DNA of 64,000 nucleotides from Planctomycetota bacterium (GCA_003389325.1 QQVE01000059.1:1-64000), one strand, 5' to 3'. Positions 1 through 8,909 are shown, counted from the stretch's first letter. Notes: a model not told the origin generated them from the letters alone. A program made the numbers and translations.

Positions 1-1
1 C

Positions 2-325
2 GGCGAAATGGGGCGCCTGCCGAACGCCCAGCTTCCGCCGGGCACCAGCGCCGCCGATGCCGGACGCGATCACAACAAGCGAGCCATGTGCGGGTGGATG
101 GCCGGCGGCGGCGTCAAAGCCGGCTTTACCTACGGCAGTACCGACGAGCTGGGCTTTGCTGCGGCCGAGAACCCCGTGAGCGTCGCCGACTGGCACGCCA
201 CGGTGCTGCATCTGTTAGGCATGGACTACGATCGCCTCACCTATCGCCGCAACGGCTTCGACGAAAAGCTCACCGGCGTCGACGAAACGAAAAGCTCACC
301 GGCGTCGACGAAGCCCACGTGGTAA
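2..325 (+). CDS. DUF1501 family protein, C-terminal fragment, frameshifted end
   Basis: The 5' part lies outside the window. The visible frame carries the conserved C-terminal DUF1501 signature: GRDHN, then W-x-AGGGVK, TDELGF and the ATVLHLLGMD-x-DRLTYR segment, closely matching the complete DUF1501 protein at 18166-19638. Family members are exported planctomycete proteins with an alkaline-phosphatase/sulfatase-like fold, usually encoded beside DUF1549/DUF1553 cytochromes. The normal ending (VVTDILA, stop at 342) sits in another frame. An exact 26-bp tandem duplication at 261-312 shifts the reading frame, so the protein now ends TKSSPASTKPTW at 325. Only about nine native C-terminal residues are lost, so the protein could still fold. 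An assembly error cannot be excluded. Confidence 0.85.
   Translation, partial: GEMGRLPNAQLPPGTSAADAGRDHNKRAMCGWMAGGGVKAGFTYGSTDELGFAAAENPVSVADWHATVLHLLGMDYDRLTYRRNGFDEKLTGVDETKSSPASTKPTW
261..312 (+). repeat. 26-bp exact tandem duplication causing a frameshift
   Basis: Bases 261-286 and 287-312 are identical and begin ACGAAAAGCTCACC. Because 26 is not a multiple of three, the second copy moves translation of the DUF1501 gene out of frame. Removing one copy restores the ending DEKLTGVDEAHVVTDILA with a stop at 342, which matches the ending of other DUF1501 proteins. This is directly visible in the sequence. Confidence 0.95.
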
Positions 326-365
326 CCGACATCCTGGCGTAGCAGGCGCGCATGGTCCGGGCTAC

Positions 366-440
366 ACCAGCCCGAAGCGCAAGCGCGGGTGTTCGCATAG
401 ATATCTAACCGCAAGAAACCCTCGCTCGCGCTTCGCCCTA
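366..440. repeat. Inverted pair of dispersed repeats (family 1) between convergent genes
   Basis: A forward copy (AGCCCGAAGCGCAAGCGCGG, about 369-388) and a reverse copy (ACCCTCGCTCGCGCTTCG, from about 418, ending at 440) face each other with roughly 28 bases between them. They can pair into a long GC-rich hairpin. They lie between the plus-strand DUF1501 gene and the minus-strand stress gene ending at 468, so a two-way transcription-termination role is plausible. There is no U-tract. The same element recurs at 7258, 56227 and 58811. Confidence 0.65.
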
Positions 441-467
441 GTTTGCAGCAGAGGCACCTAGCCTGCC

Positions 468-1397
468 TCAGCCGTAGGGCACAACCAGCACGGGCTGGCG
501 CGAGAAGCGGACGCAGTGGTGCACGTAGCCCTCGGTTAGCTGGTCGGGGCGGTCCAGGGCGCCGACGACCAGAGACAGACTCTCCAGCGGCTGATCCAAG
601 AACTCGGTGGCCTCGGGCTCCTTCTCCACGCGGAGGCTGTAGTCGAAGTGGCCGGCCGTGGCGGCCTTTTGCAGGGCGCGGTGCAGCCGTACGTGGGCCT
701 TCCGCAATGCGGCCGAGAGGGCCTCGGGCGTTGCTTTGGCGTCCGGGTCGATCGACTCGAGCAGGTTGAGGACGTGTTCGTGGAACTCGTCTTCGAGCAC
801 GAGCAACAAGTCGATCCGGCCGCCCGGCGCGACCAGGCCGGCGGCCCAGGCGGCGGCATCGTGTGCTGCGCGGTTCTCGCCCACCAGCGGCAAGGCGATG
901 TGTTGAAACGGTGTGCCGGCGATCTCGTGCGGCTTTCGGACAACCAACAGCGGCACTGGCGAGCGGGCCATCAGGACGTCGATCACCGTGCCGGCGCTGT
1001 CGGGGCCGATCTTCTCGAAGTCGCGGCCGAAGGGGCACGGCAGCAGGATCATCTCGGCCTGCGAGCTTTCGGCCGCGGCCAGAATCTGGTCGAAAGCGTC
1101 GTCGTCCCCCGGGGAGGGAAGCACGTTGCCCGAGCCGATGCGGCCGATCGCGCGGTCGGCCGCCTGCTGGCTGTCGGGACAGGCGGCCAGCACCGAGACT
1201 TGCAGGTTCGATCGTTTGGCGAGCGCCGCGGCGACGCCCGTCGAGGTGTCGTCCTGCGAGGAACCATCGAGCGCCAACAGGATGCGCGTGGGGCGGCGCG
1301 GCTCGATCGCGCTCACCTCGCCGAGCTGCACGCGCTCGAACATCTGCATCGACGTGTTCAGAGCCCGATCGACGTCGCGTTGGCTGGGTTCGACCAT
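468..1397 (-). CDS. Tandem-domain universal stress protein (UspA family)
   Basis: A 309-residue cytoplasmic protein that looks like two UspA modules in a row. The first begins with the typical strand RILLALDGSSQDD and ends in SPVPLLVVRK. The second begins FQHIALPLVGENRAAHDAA and ends SRQPVLVVPYG, the usual Usp terminal strand. Usp proteins bind ATP or act as dimeric stress switches. The second module lacks a clear G-2x-G-9x-G(S/T) ATP loop, so ATP binding is uncertain. The gene starts 12 bp after the permease stop and is probably co-transcribed with it, as often seen where a Usp protein modulates an adjacent ion transporter. Confidence 0.85.
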   Translation of the reverse strand: MVEPSQRDVDRALNTSMQMFERVQLGEVSAIEPRRPTRILLALDGSSQDDTSTGVAAALAKRSNLQVSVLAACPDSQQAADRAIGRIGSGNVLPSPGDDDAFDQILAAAESSQAEMILLPCPFGRDFEKIGPDSAGTVIDVLMARSPVPLLVVRKPHEIAGTPFQHIALPLVGENRAAHDAAAWAAGLVAPGGRIDLLLVLEDEFHEHVLNLLESIDPDAKATPEALSAALRKAHVRLHRALQKAATAGHFDYSLRVEKEPEATEFLDQPLESLSLVVGALDRPDQLTEGYVHHCVRFSRQPVLVVPYG

Positions 1398-1409
1398 GGT
1401 GCAAGTCCT

Positions 1410-2774
1410 TTACAATTTCGGCAGCAGGTCGAAGGCGTACATCAGTTCCAGGTAAGCGATGGCAAAGACGATTTGCAGCGCCAGGATGGTGCCGCCGAGC
1501 CGAATGAACTCGACCCACCCAACGTCGATGCCGGCCTCCTTCTTCAGTGTATACAACGCGATCACGCAGGAAATCGATCCGATCGGCGTCCCGTTGCCGC
1601 CGAGGTTGCAGGCCAGTACCAGGGTCCACCACAAGGGCTCGGCCGGGAGCCCGCTGTCGCTGATGTTGCGCACGATGGGAATCATCGTTGCGGCCACGGG
1701 AATGTTGTCGACGATCGAACTGGCCACGGCCGAGAAGACGCTCAATAGTGCCACCAGCGCCGTGATACTGCCTTGCGAAAGTTCGACGACCTGCCGGGCC
1801 AGCCACTCGAGCGAGCCAGTCGACTCGACACAGCCGATGATCAGAAACAGGCCCATGAAGAAGAGGATGACGGTCCAGTTCACCTTGTTGATCGTGTCCT
1901 CGACCGACTTGCCGGCAAACAGTAGAGCGGCGGTGCCGCCGGCCATGGCGATGAAGTCCATGCCCAGCCCCAGCAATTGGGCGAAGGCGAAACCCAGCAC
2001 CGTGGCCACGAGGATCACGGCGCTGCGCACCAGCACCCAGCGATTTTCGACCAGTGCCCAGGGGTCGAACTCGGCCATCCGCTCGGCCAGCGCACGGCGC
2101 TCGTCTTCGCTTTGCCGCCAGGGTAGATCGCCGCGAAACCGGAACCGCAGTACCACGAGCGCTACGATGAGGCTCCATACGGCAAACGGGGCCGATACCA
2201 TCAAGAACTGTACGTAAGGAATTTCGGCGGCGGTGCCGATCATGATGTTCGGCAGTCCGCTGGCAAAGGTGACGATCGCCCCGCTGTTGGCGCAGATGGC
2301 CACGGCCAGCAGAAACGGCTTGGGGCTGTAGTTCAGCGAACGGCAGATGACCATCACCAGCGAGCAAAGAATCAGGGTGGCCGGCACGATGGTCAGCACC
2401 GCCACGAAAGCAAACGACAACGCGCACACCGAAAAGAACAACAGTGCCGCCCTGCCCCGCGTGGCCCGCACGATGAGCATGCTCAGAAAGTGGAATAGCC
2501 CCGACTGCCCCGTGACGTCGACCAGGATGCCGGTGCCGATGATCACGCCAAAGACGTTGAGGTCGCGCTTGAGAAACTCGTAGATGTCGGGGTAGTCGAA
2601 GACGTGCAGCGACACGCCCATAATTGTCAGCACACCCGCCCCCAACAGGGCCGCCACGGTCTTGTGAAACCGCTCGTGAGCCACGCCCACGTAGGTGAGC
2701 AGCATCACCAGCGCGAACAGCCCCATGATCCAGCCGGGCTGTTCCTCGTGCGTGATTTCGGCAAGCAGACTCAT
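1410..2774 (-). CDS. Ion-transporter superfamily permease (SLC13/ArsB/NhaD-like)
   Basis: A 454-residue, strongly hydrophobic protein with roughly 11-12 predicted membrane spans. It carries family-typical elements: G-x-G-I-L-VDVTGQSGLF near residues 85-97, the loop CANSGAIVTFASGLPNIMIG, and in the second half the repeat-like SSIVDNIPVAATMIPIV and CNLGGNGTPIGS. These Asn/Pro/Gly loops form the substrate site in the ArsB, NhaD and SLC13 families. Substrate cannot be decided; Na+/H+ exchange, anion or dicarboxylate transport are all possible. The downstream Usp protein in the same operon favours a stress-regulated ion transporter. Confidence 0.85.
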   Translation of the reverse strand: MSLLAEITHEEQPGWIMGLFALVMLLTYVGVAHERFHKTVAALLGAGVLTIMGVSLHVFDYPDIYEFLKRDLNVFGVIIGTGILVDVTGQSGLFHFLSMLIVRATRGRAALLFFSVCALSFAFVAVLTIVPATLILCSLVMVICRSLNYSPKPFLLAVAICANSGAIVTFASGLPNIMIGTAAEIPYVQFLMVSAPFAVWSLIVALVVLRFRFRGDLPWRQSEDERRALAERMAEFDPWALVENRWVLVRSAVILVATVLGFAFAQLLGLGMDFIAMAGGTAALLFAGKSVEDTINKVNWTVILFFMGLFLIIGCVESTGSLEWLARQVVELSQGSITALVALLSVFSAVASSIVDNIPVAATMIPIVRNISDSGLPAEPLWWTLVLACNLGGNGTPIGSISCVIALYTLKKEAGIDVGWVEFIRLGGTILALQIVFAIAYLELMYAFDLLPKL

Positions 2775-2827
2775 AGTGCTCCGGGGGCCGGCGTTTCGGC
2801 GCGCCGTCGGTTAGCGCGGCGCGAGCA

Positions 2828-2836
2828 GTATAGCAC
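2828..2836 (-). promoter_or_regulatory. Candidate extended -10 promoter for the permease-Usp operon
   Basis: On the minus strand the sequence reads TGCTATACT, an extended -10 box (TGn-TATACT), about 55 bp upstream of the permease start. No convincing -35 box accompanies it, which is usual for extended -10 promoters. The assignment rests on sequence match alone. Confidence 0.4.
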
Positions 2837-2958
2837 ACTCCGCGCGACCTTCGCAGTCGCGTAGGGGGCACAATCGCGCGCTTCGGCCCCGCAGGCGATG
2901 GTCGCGGTGCTGCGTGGCCGTCCGAGGTGAGATACAATTGCAGCAACGGGAGGAACCC

Positions 2959-3570
2959 ATGCCAGAGCGTTCGCACGCGCAACAGCCCATCGCGATTTCG
3001 ACCGATGCGCCGATTTGGGACCGTTTTTTTACGGTTTCGCCGCTGGTGCTCGTAGCCAGCAAGGAACCCGACGGACGGTTCGACGTTGCGCCCAAGCACA
3101 TGGCCATGCCGCTGGGTTGGCAGAACTACTTTTGCTTTGTCTGCACCCCGCGGCACGCCACGTATCACAACGTCCGACGGAACGAAGCGTTCACCGTCAG
3201 CTATCCGCGGCCCGACAGCGTGCTACTGGGCAGCCTCTCGGCTTCGCCGCGTTGCGACGATGGCGACAAGCCCGCCCTCGAGGCCGTCACGACGTTTCGT
3301 GCTTCGAAGGTCGACGGCGTGCTGGTCGAGGGCTGCTACTTGTTTCTCGAATGCGAGTTGGAACGGATCGTCGACGGATTCGGCTCCAATAGCCTGATCA
3401 TCGGCCGGATCACGGCCGCCGCGGCGCTGGAATCGGCCTTGCGCCGCGACGAGCGCGACGAAAACGAGCAGCTCTACGCGGACCCGCTGCTGGCCTATCT
3501 CAGCCCGGGGCGTTTCGCCGAGATTCGCCAGACGCACGCCTTTCCGTTTCCGCAGGGGTTCTCCAAGTGA
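2959..3570 (+). CDS. Flavin reductase-like FMN-binding split-barrel protein
   Basis: A 203-residue protein with the flavin-reductase-like split-barrel pattern: FFTVSPLVLVASKEPDGRFDVAPKHM, then FCFVCTPRHATYHNVRRNEAFTVSYP. Relatives bind FMN and often reduce flavin or act in small oxidoreductase systems. The ATG at 2959 was chosen over an in-frame start at 2914 because a GGGAGG ribosome site sits just upstream (2948-2953). Its stop overlaps a possible GTG start of the M20 peptidase gene, so the two are probably translationally coupled. The specific substrate is unknown. Confidence 0.8.
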   Translation: MPERSHAQQPIAISTDAPIWDRFFTVSPLVLVASKEPDGRFDVAPKHMAMPLGWQNYFCFVCTPRHATYHNVRRNEAFTVSYPRPDSVLLGSLSASPRCDDGDKPALEAVTTFRASKVDGVLVEGCYLFLECELERIVDGFGSNSLIIGRITAAAALESALRRDERDENEQLYADPLLAYLSPGRFAEIRQTHAFPFPQGFSK

Positions 3571-4769
3571 CCGGTGGTCGTTCGATGGACGCAAGCGCCG
3601 CACCGCGATTGTTCGAGTGGCTTGACGGCCGCCGCGAGGCGATGGTGGCGCTGGTGGAGCGGCTGGCGCGGATCGAATCGCCCAGCGGCGATCAGGCGGC
3701 GCTCGACGACGTGCGAGCGGCCCTCAGCGACGAACTGGCGAAACTCGACTACGACACGCGTCTCTTGGCCCGCGCCAAGGGAGCCGCGACGCTCTACGCC
3801 CGTCCGAGCCATCGGCACCGCGGGTCCGCGTTTCAGTTGTTGCTGGGACATTGCGACACGGTTTGGCCGCGTGGCACGCTCGCCCGGATGCCCGTGAAAG
3901 CCGACGATGCTATCGTGCGCGGTCCCGGCGTGTTCGACATGAAAGCGGGGTTGGTGCAAATGATTTTCGCATTGGCAGCGCTGCGGGCGCTCGAGCTCGT
4001 GCCACCCGCCACGCCGGTCGTGCTGATCAACGCCGATGAAGAGGTGGGCAGCCCGGCCTCGACGCCGCTGATACGGCGGTTTGCCGAGCACGCCGCGCGG
4101 GCGTTCGTGCTCGAACCGGCTTTCGACACCGACGGCAAGCTGAAGACGGCCCGCAAGGCGGTGGGGCGTTTCACGGTTGTCGTGCGCGGCAAGGCGGCCC
4201 ACGCGGGCATCAGCCCCGAGCAAGGCGCCAGCGCCATCCTCGAGCTATCGCACCAGGTGCAACAGTTGTTTGCCCTCAACGACGCGGCCCGGGGCATCAC
4301 GGTTAACGTCGGCACCATCGACGGCGGTCTGGGAGCCAACGTCGTCGCGCCCGAGGCCCGGGCCGTGGCCGACGTGCGGGTCCGGAATCAAAGCGACGCC
4401 GAAGAAATTGAACAAGCGTTGCGCGCGCTGCGGCCCACGATGGAAGGCACCGAGGTCGAAGTCGAAGGGCGCTTTGGACGTCCGGCCATGGAAGCCAACG
4501 CGCAGAATCAGGCGCTGTGGCGCCTGGCGCACGGGTTGGGCCGGCAGCTCGGGCTCGAGTTGGAACAAGCGGCCGTTGGCGGAGCCTCGGACGGCAACAC
4601 GACGAGCCAATACACGGCGACGCTCGACGGCCTGGGCGGCGTCGGCGACGGCGCGCATGCGCCGCACGAACATACCAAGGTTTCCGCGATGGTGAGCCGC
4701 TCGGCCCTGTTGGCGATGCTGCTGCTGGCACCGCTGGCCGACGATGCGCGGAAATCTCGTCAGGAGTAG
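3567..4769 (+). CDS. M20 family metallopeptidase (glutamate carboxypeptidase-like)
   Basis: About 400 residues with the complete M20 di-zinc site: H95-x-D97 in LLGHCDTVWPRG, D124 in GPGVFDMKAGL, the catalytic pair E158-E159 in NADEEVGS, E183 in VLEPAFD and a C-terminal His in GDGAHAPHEH. The lid-domain motif GKAAHAG is present. The pattern resembles carboxypeptidase G2-type enzymes that remove C-terminal glutamate or hydrolyse N-acyl amino acids. No signal peptide is seen. The GTG at 3567 overlaps the upstream stop and has AGGGG 9 bases before it; ATG at 3585 is an alternative. It is followed 6 bp later by the P-loop gene. Confidence 0.9.
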   Translation: MTGGRSMDASAAPRLFEWLDGRREAMVALVERLARIESPSGDQAALDDVRAALSDELAKLDYDTRLLARAKGAATLYARPSHRHRGSAFQLLLGHCDTVWPRGTLARMPVKADDAIVRGPGVFDMKAGLVQMIFALAALRALELVPPATPVVLINADEEVGSPASTPLIRRFAEHAARAFVLEPAFDTDGKLKTARKAVGRFTVVVRGKAAHAGISPEQGASAILELSHQVQQLFALNDAARGITVNVGTIDGGLGANVVAPEARAVADVRVRNQSDAEEIEQALRALRPTMEGTEVEVEGRFGRPAMEANAQNQALWRLAHGLGRQLGLELEQAAVGGASDGNTTSQYTATLDGLGGVGDGAHAPHEHTKVSAMVSRSALLAMLLLAPLADDARKSRQE

Positions 4770-4775
4770 CCCGGT

Positions 4776-5786
4776 ATGCAGCCCAACTATTTCTTCTCTT
4801 CCCTGGCGCGAATCTCGGACCTCAACGAGAAACCCTTCGCACTCGAAGCTTTGCCACGCGACAAATGGTCGAGCGGAGACTACGTGGCGGCTGAGGTCGA
4901 GCAGATCGGTGGCGAGGGATTGGTGGAGCTCACCTGCGGCCGTATGGCCAGGATCGCGCCCAACGACTGGATCGTCGGCGCGCTGGGCAAGCGTTCGGCA
5001 ACCCTCGAGGCCGTGGGCGATTGGCGGGCCGTCGGCTCCGATCTTCGCTTCGACCTGCTCACGTCCGCCGCCGTGCTGGGACGGTGCACCGGCAAGAGTG
5101 CCCTGGTTCCGCCGCTGACGAGCCTCATCTACCGCGGGCACGTCGTCCGCGACGGACGACCCTGCCGCATGGCCGATTTCGTGCCTGCAAAGCCCGAACA
5201 AATGCCCCGCGTGCCGATCGTGCTGATCGTGGGCACCTCGATGAGTTCGGGCAAGACCATGACCGCCCGGGTCGTCGTGCGGCTATTGCGAACGCGCGGG
5301 CTCAAGGTCGGCGGCATCAAGTTCACCGGCATCGGGCGGTATCGCGATATCCTCACCATGCGGGACGCGGGCGCCCAGTTCGTGTGCGATTTCGTCGACG
5401 CGGGACTGCCCTCGACGTCGTGTCCCCGCGAGGACTTCGAGCCTTCGATCGACTATCTGCTCGCCCGCACGGCTGCCGCCGGGGTCGACGTCATCGTGGC
5501 CGAAGCGGGCGCCTCGCCACTGGAACCGTACAACGGCGACCTCGCCGTGGAGCACGTGCGCGGTCAGACCGCGTGTACGATTCTCTGTGCCTCGGATCCC
5601 TATGCGGTAGTGGGCGTGATGAAGTCGTTCGACCTGAAGCCCGACCTGGTGGCCGGCCGCGCCACCAGCACCACCGCTGCGGTCGACCTCGTCGAGCAGT
5701 TGTGCAACATCAAGGCCCTCAACGTGCTCGACCGCACCGCCTGGCCCGAGTTGGAACGCATCCTGGCCGAGGGTTTGGACCGCTAG
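4776..5786 (+). CDS. P-loop protein of the DUF1611/MobB-like type
   Basis: A 336-residue soluble protein. Residues 153-161 form a P-loop, GTSMSSGKT, in a C-terminal half that follows the DUF1611 plan: P-loop, KVGGIKFTGIGRYRD, GAQFVCDFVDAG and DVIVAEAGASPLEPY. Some DUF1611 relatives act in D-glutamate metabolism and others resemble MobB nucleotide-binding proteins. The N-terminal 140 residues are not recognised. The gene lies 6 bp after the M20 peptidase, so a joint role in amino-acid or dipeptide processing is possible but inferred only from context. Confidence 0.6.
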   Translation: MQPNYFFSSLARISDLNEKPFALEALPRDKWSSGDYVAAEVEQIGGEGLVELTCGRMARIAPNDWIVGALGKRSATLEAVGDWRAVGSDLRFDLLTSAAVLGRCTGKSALVPPLTSLIYRGHVVRDGRPCRMADFVPAKPEQMPRVPIVLIVGTSMSSGKTMTARVVVRLLRTRGLKVGGIKFTGIGRYRDILTMRDAGAQFVCDFVDAGLPSTSCPREDFEPSIDYLLARTAAAGVDVIVAEAGASPLEPYNGDLAVEHVRGQTACTILCASDPYAVVGVMKSFDLKPDLVAGRATSTTAAVDLVEQLCNIKALNVLDRTAWPELERILAEGLDR

Positions 5787-5903
5787 CTCCGTCGATCCCT
5801 GACTTTCTTGTCTCCACGGTGACCTAGACTTGCACAGGGCCCTGTGAGCGCCTGCGCGCAGCCTGGCCTCAACCGCATTCCCCGTTCAACGCGGAGACGA
5901 GCT

Positions 5904-7229
5904 ATGTCGACCTCCACTACCCAGGACTCACGCGAGAGCCTGCTTTCGACGCTTTTGTCGGACGACACGTTTCACCCGGCCGAGCCGCGCTCGCTAGAGG
6001 ATGCGGGATTGCCGTCGTCGCTCATCGAGGCGCTGATCTGCAAGTACTTGACGATTGCGGGCACGAGCAGCGGTCGGGCCATGGCCGACTTTTTGTGCCT
6101 GCCGCTGGGGACGCTGGAGGACATCTACAAGGATCTGCGCACCCGGCAGTTGATCGTGCATACCGGCTCGGCGGCCTTGGGCGACTACAGCTACACGCTG
6201 ACCGAGCAGGGCCGGGCCCGCGCGCAGACGTATCTCGAGGCCTGCGCCTACGTGGGTCCGGCACCGGTTCCGGTGGACGACTACGTGCTGTCGGTCGAGG
6301 CCCAAACCATTCGCGCCGAGGCCCCCAAGCGGGATCAGCTCAGCAAGGCCTTTTCCGACATTTGCGTCGATCACGACCTGTTCGAGACGCTTGGCCCAGC
6401 AATCAACTCGGGAGCCGGACTGTTTCTGTACGGCAATCCCGGCAACGGCAAGTCGACGCTGGCCAAGCGAATCACAATGTGCTTCGGCCAGGAAATCTGG
6501 CTGCCGCACGCCCTGATCGAAGACGGCCAGATCATCAAGCTGTTCGACTCGGCCTACCACGAGGCGATCGAATCCAACGAGGGCAGCATCCTGCGGGCGG
6601 CCAACTACGACCGCCGCTGGGTGAAAATCCGTCGTCCCACGGTCGTGGTCGGAGGAGAACTGACCATGGACAGCCTGGAAATCCGGCACGACCCCCGGGC
6701 CAACGTGAGCGAAGCCCCGCTGCAGATGAAGAGCAACTGCGGCTGCCTGTTGGTCGACGACTTCGGCCGCCAGCGGATCGAGCCGGCCGAATTGCTCAAT
6801 CGCTGGATCGTGCCGCTGGAAAACAGGCTCGACTACCTCACACTTTCCACGGGCAAGAAGTTCCAGGTGCCGTTCGAACAACTGATTATTTTCTCGACGA
6901 ACCTTGAGCCGAGCGACCTGGTGGACGAGGCGTTTTTGCGACGGATTCCGTACAAGATCGAGATCGGCAACCCGGGGGAGGCAGAGTTCCAGAAACTGTT
7001 CGAGTTGTACTGCAACACTTACGGCTGCGAATACCGCTCTGACGTGGTCGATGAGTTGGTCGAAAAGCACTATCGCAACAAACGGCCCATGCGGCGCTGC
7101 CACCCCCGCGACCTGCTGGGACAGGTGCGAAACCTGTGTGCCTACAACGACATGCCGCTGGAAATGAAGCCGGAATACTTCGACCGCGTCGTGGATAGCT
7201 ACTTCACGGTGGTGATCAACAAAGAATAG
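5904..7229 (+). CDS. AAA ATPase with N-terminal winged-helix-like domain
   Basis: A 441-residue protein. Residues about 30-110 look like a winged helix (LIEALICKYLTIAG, then LYxL-type helices ending YSYTLTEQGRARA). The ATPase core has Walker A GNPGNGKST at 177-185, Walker B LLVDDFG at 282-288, a sensor segment IIFSTNLEP and an arginine finger-like FLRRIPYKI. The C-terminal lid ends in HPRDLLGQVRNLC. The ATG at 5904 is preferred over GTG 5844 because a GGAGA ribosome site precedes it. This architecture is widespread in planctomycetes and proteobacteria but its job is not established. It converges on the receiver/GGDEF gene. Confidence 0.75.
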   Translation: MSTSTTQDSRESLLSTLLSDDTFHPAEPRSLEDAGLPSSLIEALICKYLTIAGTSSGRAMADFLCLPLGTLEDIYKDLRTRQLIVHTGSAALGDYSYTLTEQGRARAQTYLEACAYVGPAPVPVDDYVLSVEAQTIRAEAPKRDQLSKAFSDICVDHDLFETLGPAINSGAGLFLYGNPGNGKSTLAKRITMCFGQEIWLPHALIEDGQIIKLFDSAYHEAIESNEGSILRAANYDRRWVKIRRPTVVVGGELTMDSLEIRHDPRANVSEAPLQMKSNCGCLLVDDFGRQRIEPAELLNRWIVPLENRLDYLTLSTGKKFQVPFEQLIIFSTNLEPSDLVDEAFLRRIPYKIEIGNPGEAEFQKLFELYCNTYGCEYRSDVVDELVEKHYRNKRPMRRCHPRDLLGQVRNLCAYNDMPLEMKPEYFDRVVDSYFTVVINKE

Positions 7230-7257
7230 CGGCCGAGCGCGATCCGCCAAGCCGAAG

Positions 7258-7281
7258 ACCCTCGCTCGCGCTTCGGGCTAA
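7258..7281 (-). repeat. Dispersed repeat family 1 copy
   Basis: ACCCTCGCTCGCGCTTCGGG followed by CTA: a reverse-strand copy of the element at 369, 418, 56227 and 58811. It fills the 73-bp gap between the convergent ATPase and receiver/GGDEF genes. Confidence 0.65.
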
Positions 7282-7302
7282 TACGTTCCCGCGATCAAAC
7301 TG

Positions 7303-8775
7303 CTAGACAGCCGGCTCGCACTCGAGCGGACGAACGTCCGGCACCAGCAAGAACTCGCTGGTGTCGCTGTACCGGGCGTCGGCGGCCAGGCTTTCTTGCT
7401 TCACGGGACGCGACAGCGCCACCAGGCTGTTGCAGGTGACGTAGCCCACGGGCCGGCCGTCGGCGACGATCGCCACCAGGGGGCCGTCTTCACCGGTGAA
7501 GTACTCCATCAGCACAGCCAGGCTTTCGTCCTCGCCGAAGCTCTTGATGTCGGTGGTCATCGCCTCGCGCACCGTGCGGGCGTCGTCTGTCTCGGCGATT
7601 TCCGCGAGGCTCGTTCGTTCGCAGATCCCCAACAATTTGCCTTTGGCGTCGACCACCGGCACGCCGTCGAGCCGGGTGCGGTCGAGCAGATCGATCGCCT
7701 CGGCGACCGGCTCGTGCGGGCGCAGGAAGACGGTGCAGGGCGTCATCACGTCGCGCACCACCGTGCGTTCAAAGAGCTTGTCGGGAGCGTGGAACTGCTC
7801 GGCGTTCGACTCGCGCTGCGACCACTGCACAACGCAGTTGCGGCCCAGGGTCTTGGCCGACTGTAGGGCTTCGCCGGCGCGCTGGATGATTTGCTCGGCG
7901 GTTTCCACGCCCTCGCACCCCGCCACGCCGCAACTGACAGTGATCGGAAACGGAATGCCGCCCAGGCGGAACTCCGCGGCCGACATCCCCTTGCGGGCCG
8001 TCTCGGCCCATTCGGCGGCCGTCGTCTCGTTGGCGCCCGGCAGGATGGCGCAGAAGCGATCGGATCCCAGACACCCCAGCACCTCGGATCCCACCCGCAA
8101 CTGATTCAACTCTTGAGCCACGGCTTGCAGCAAGGCATCGGCGGCGGCCGCGCCGTGCATCCTGCCCACGCGGCCGAAGAAATCGACATCCAGCAGGACA
8201 CAAGCCACGCGGGGAGCCGAGCCCTGGTGTTCGGTCAATTGTCGCCGCAGGTGGCCGGCCAGCGCCGCGCGGCTGAGCAGGCCGGTCAGCGGATCGACCC
8301 GGCTCTGCTGGCCGACGCGCCGCTCGTATTCGAGCACGCGAGCGGCGGCCCGGAGCCGCGACAGCAGCTCGCCGTAGGCGATCGGCTTGATCAGGAAATC
8401 GTCGATGCCGCCTTCGAGCGCGTCGTGCAGTTGGCTCTCGTCGGGCTCTTCGACCATCAGAAACTTGAACGGGCCGCCCTGGGGACGCTGCGATGCCGAA
8501 CCGCACAGTTCCCAATCGCCGCTGACGGCCAGATCGGCGTCGATCAGCATGATTTGCGGGCACTCGGCGGCCACGGCGGCCAGGGCGCTGTGCTTTTCGG
8601 CGGCCTGCAGTACATGGTAGCCGACCAGGTCGAAGAATTGTGACAACTGGCGCTGCAGCTCCCGATCTTCCGTTACGACCAGAATCTTCAGCGTATGCGT
8701 TTCGGGCTTGCTGTGCATCGCTTGTAAGTCCCGCATGGCAGAGATGGGTTTTGGGGCAGGGACAACCATCGACAA
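7303..8775 (-). CDS. Receiver, degenerate GGDEF and CBS-pair signalling protein
   Basis: 490 residues in three blocks. Residues 28-145 form a response-regulator receiver with a candidate phospho-acceptor Asp at 79 or 81 and the conserved K130-P131. Residues 157-318 form a GGDEF-type domain starting DPLTGLLSR, but the signature itself is GSDRF (237-241), so diguanylate cyclase activity is unlikely. Residues 338-455 hold two CBS motifs (VRDVMTPCTVF and VREAMTTDI), which usually bind adenine nucleotides. It may therefore sense nucleotides rather than make c-di-GMP. Starts at Met14 or Met20 are also possible. It is divergent from the FHA gene across a 134-bp shared region. Confidence 0.85.
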   Translation of the reverse strand: MSMVVPAPKPISAMRDLQAMHSKPETHTLKILVVTEDRELQRQLSQFFDLVGYHVLQAAEKHSALAAVAAECPQIMLIDADLAVSGDWELCGSASQRPQGGPFKFLMVEEPDESQLHDALEGGIDDFLIKPIAYGELLSRLRAAARVLEYERRVGQQSRVDPLTGLLSRAALAGHLRRQLTEHQGSAPRVACVLLDVDFFGRVGRMHGAAAADALLQAVAQELNQLRVGSEVLGCLGSDRFCAILPGANETTAAEWAETARKGMSAAEFRLGGIPFPITVSCGVAGCEGVETAEQIIQRAGEALQSAKTLGRNCVVQWSQRESNAEQFHAPDKLFERTVVRDVMTPCTVFLRPHEPVAEAIDLLDRTRLDGVPVVDAKGKLLGICERTSLAEIAETDDARTVREAMTTDIKSFGEDESLAVLMEYFTGEDGPLVAIVADGRPVGYVTCNSLVALSRPVKQESLAADARYSDTSEFLLVPDVRPLECEPAV

Positions 8776-8909
8776 TCTAGCTTACGGCCACAGAACGTGC
8801 CGGATTGAGCTATGGTTTAAGTGCGATTCCAAGGCGAATCCGTATCGGCGGCACATGCGGGGCCCGAATTCACATCGGCGGGCTCGCGGTCATCCGAGGA
8901 AACCGAAAT

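Noticed and set aside
241-3168. 975-residue open frame on the minus strand across the stress-protein and permease region
   Set aside because: It runs in a different frame over the clear UspA and permease genes and has arginine/alanine-heavy, unfolded-looking sequence; it is a shadow of high GC content.
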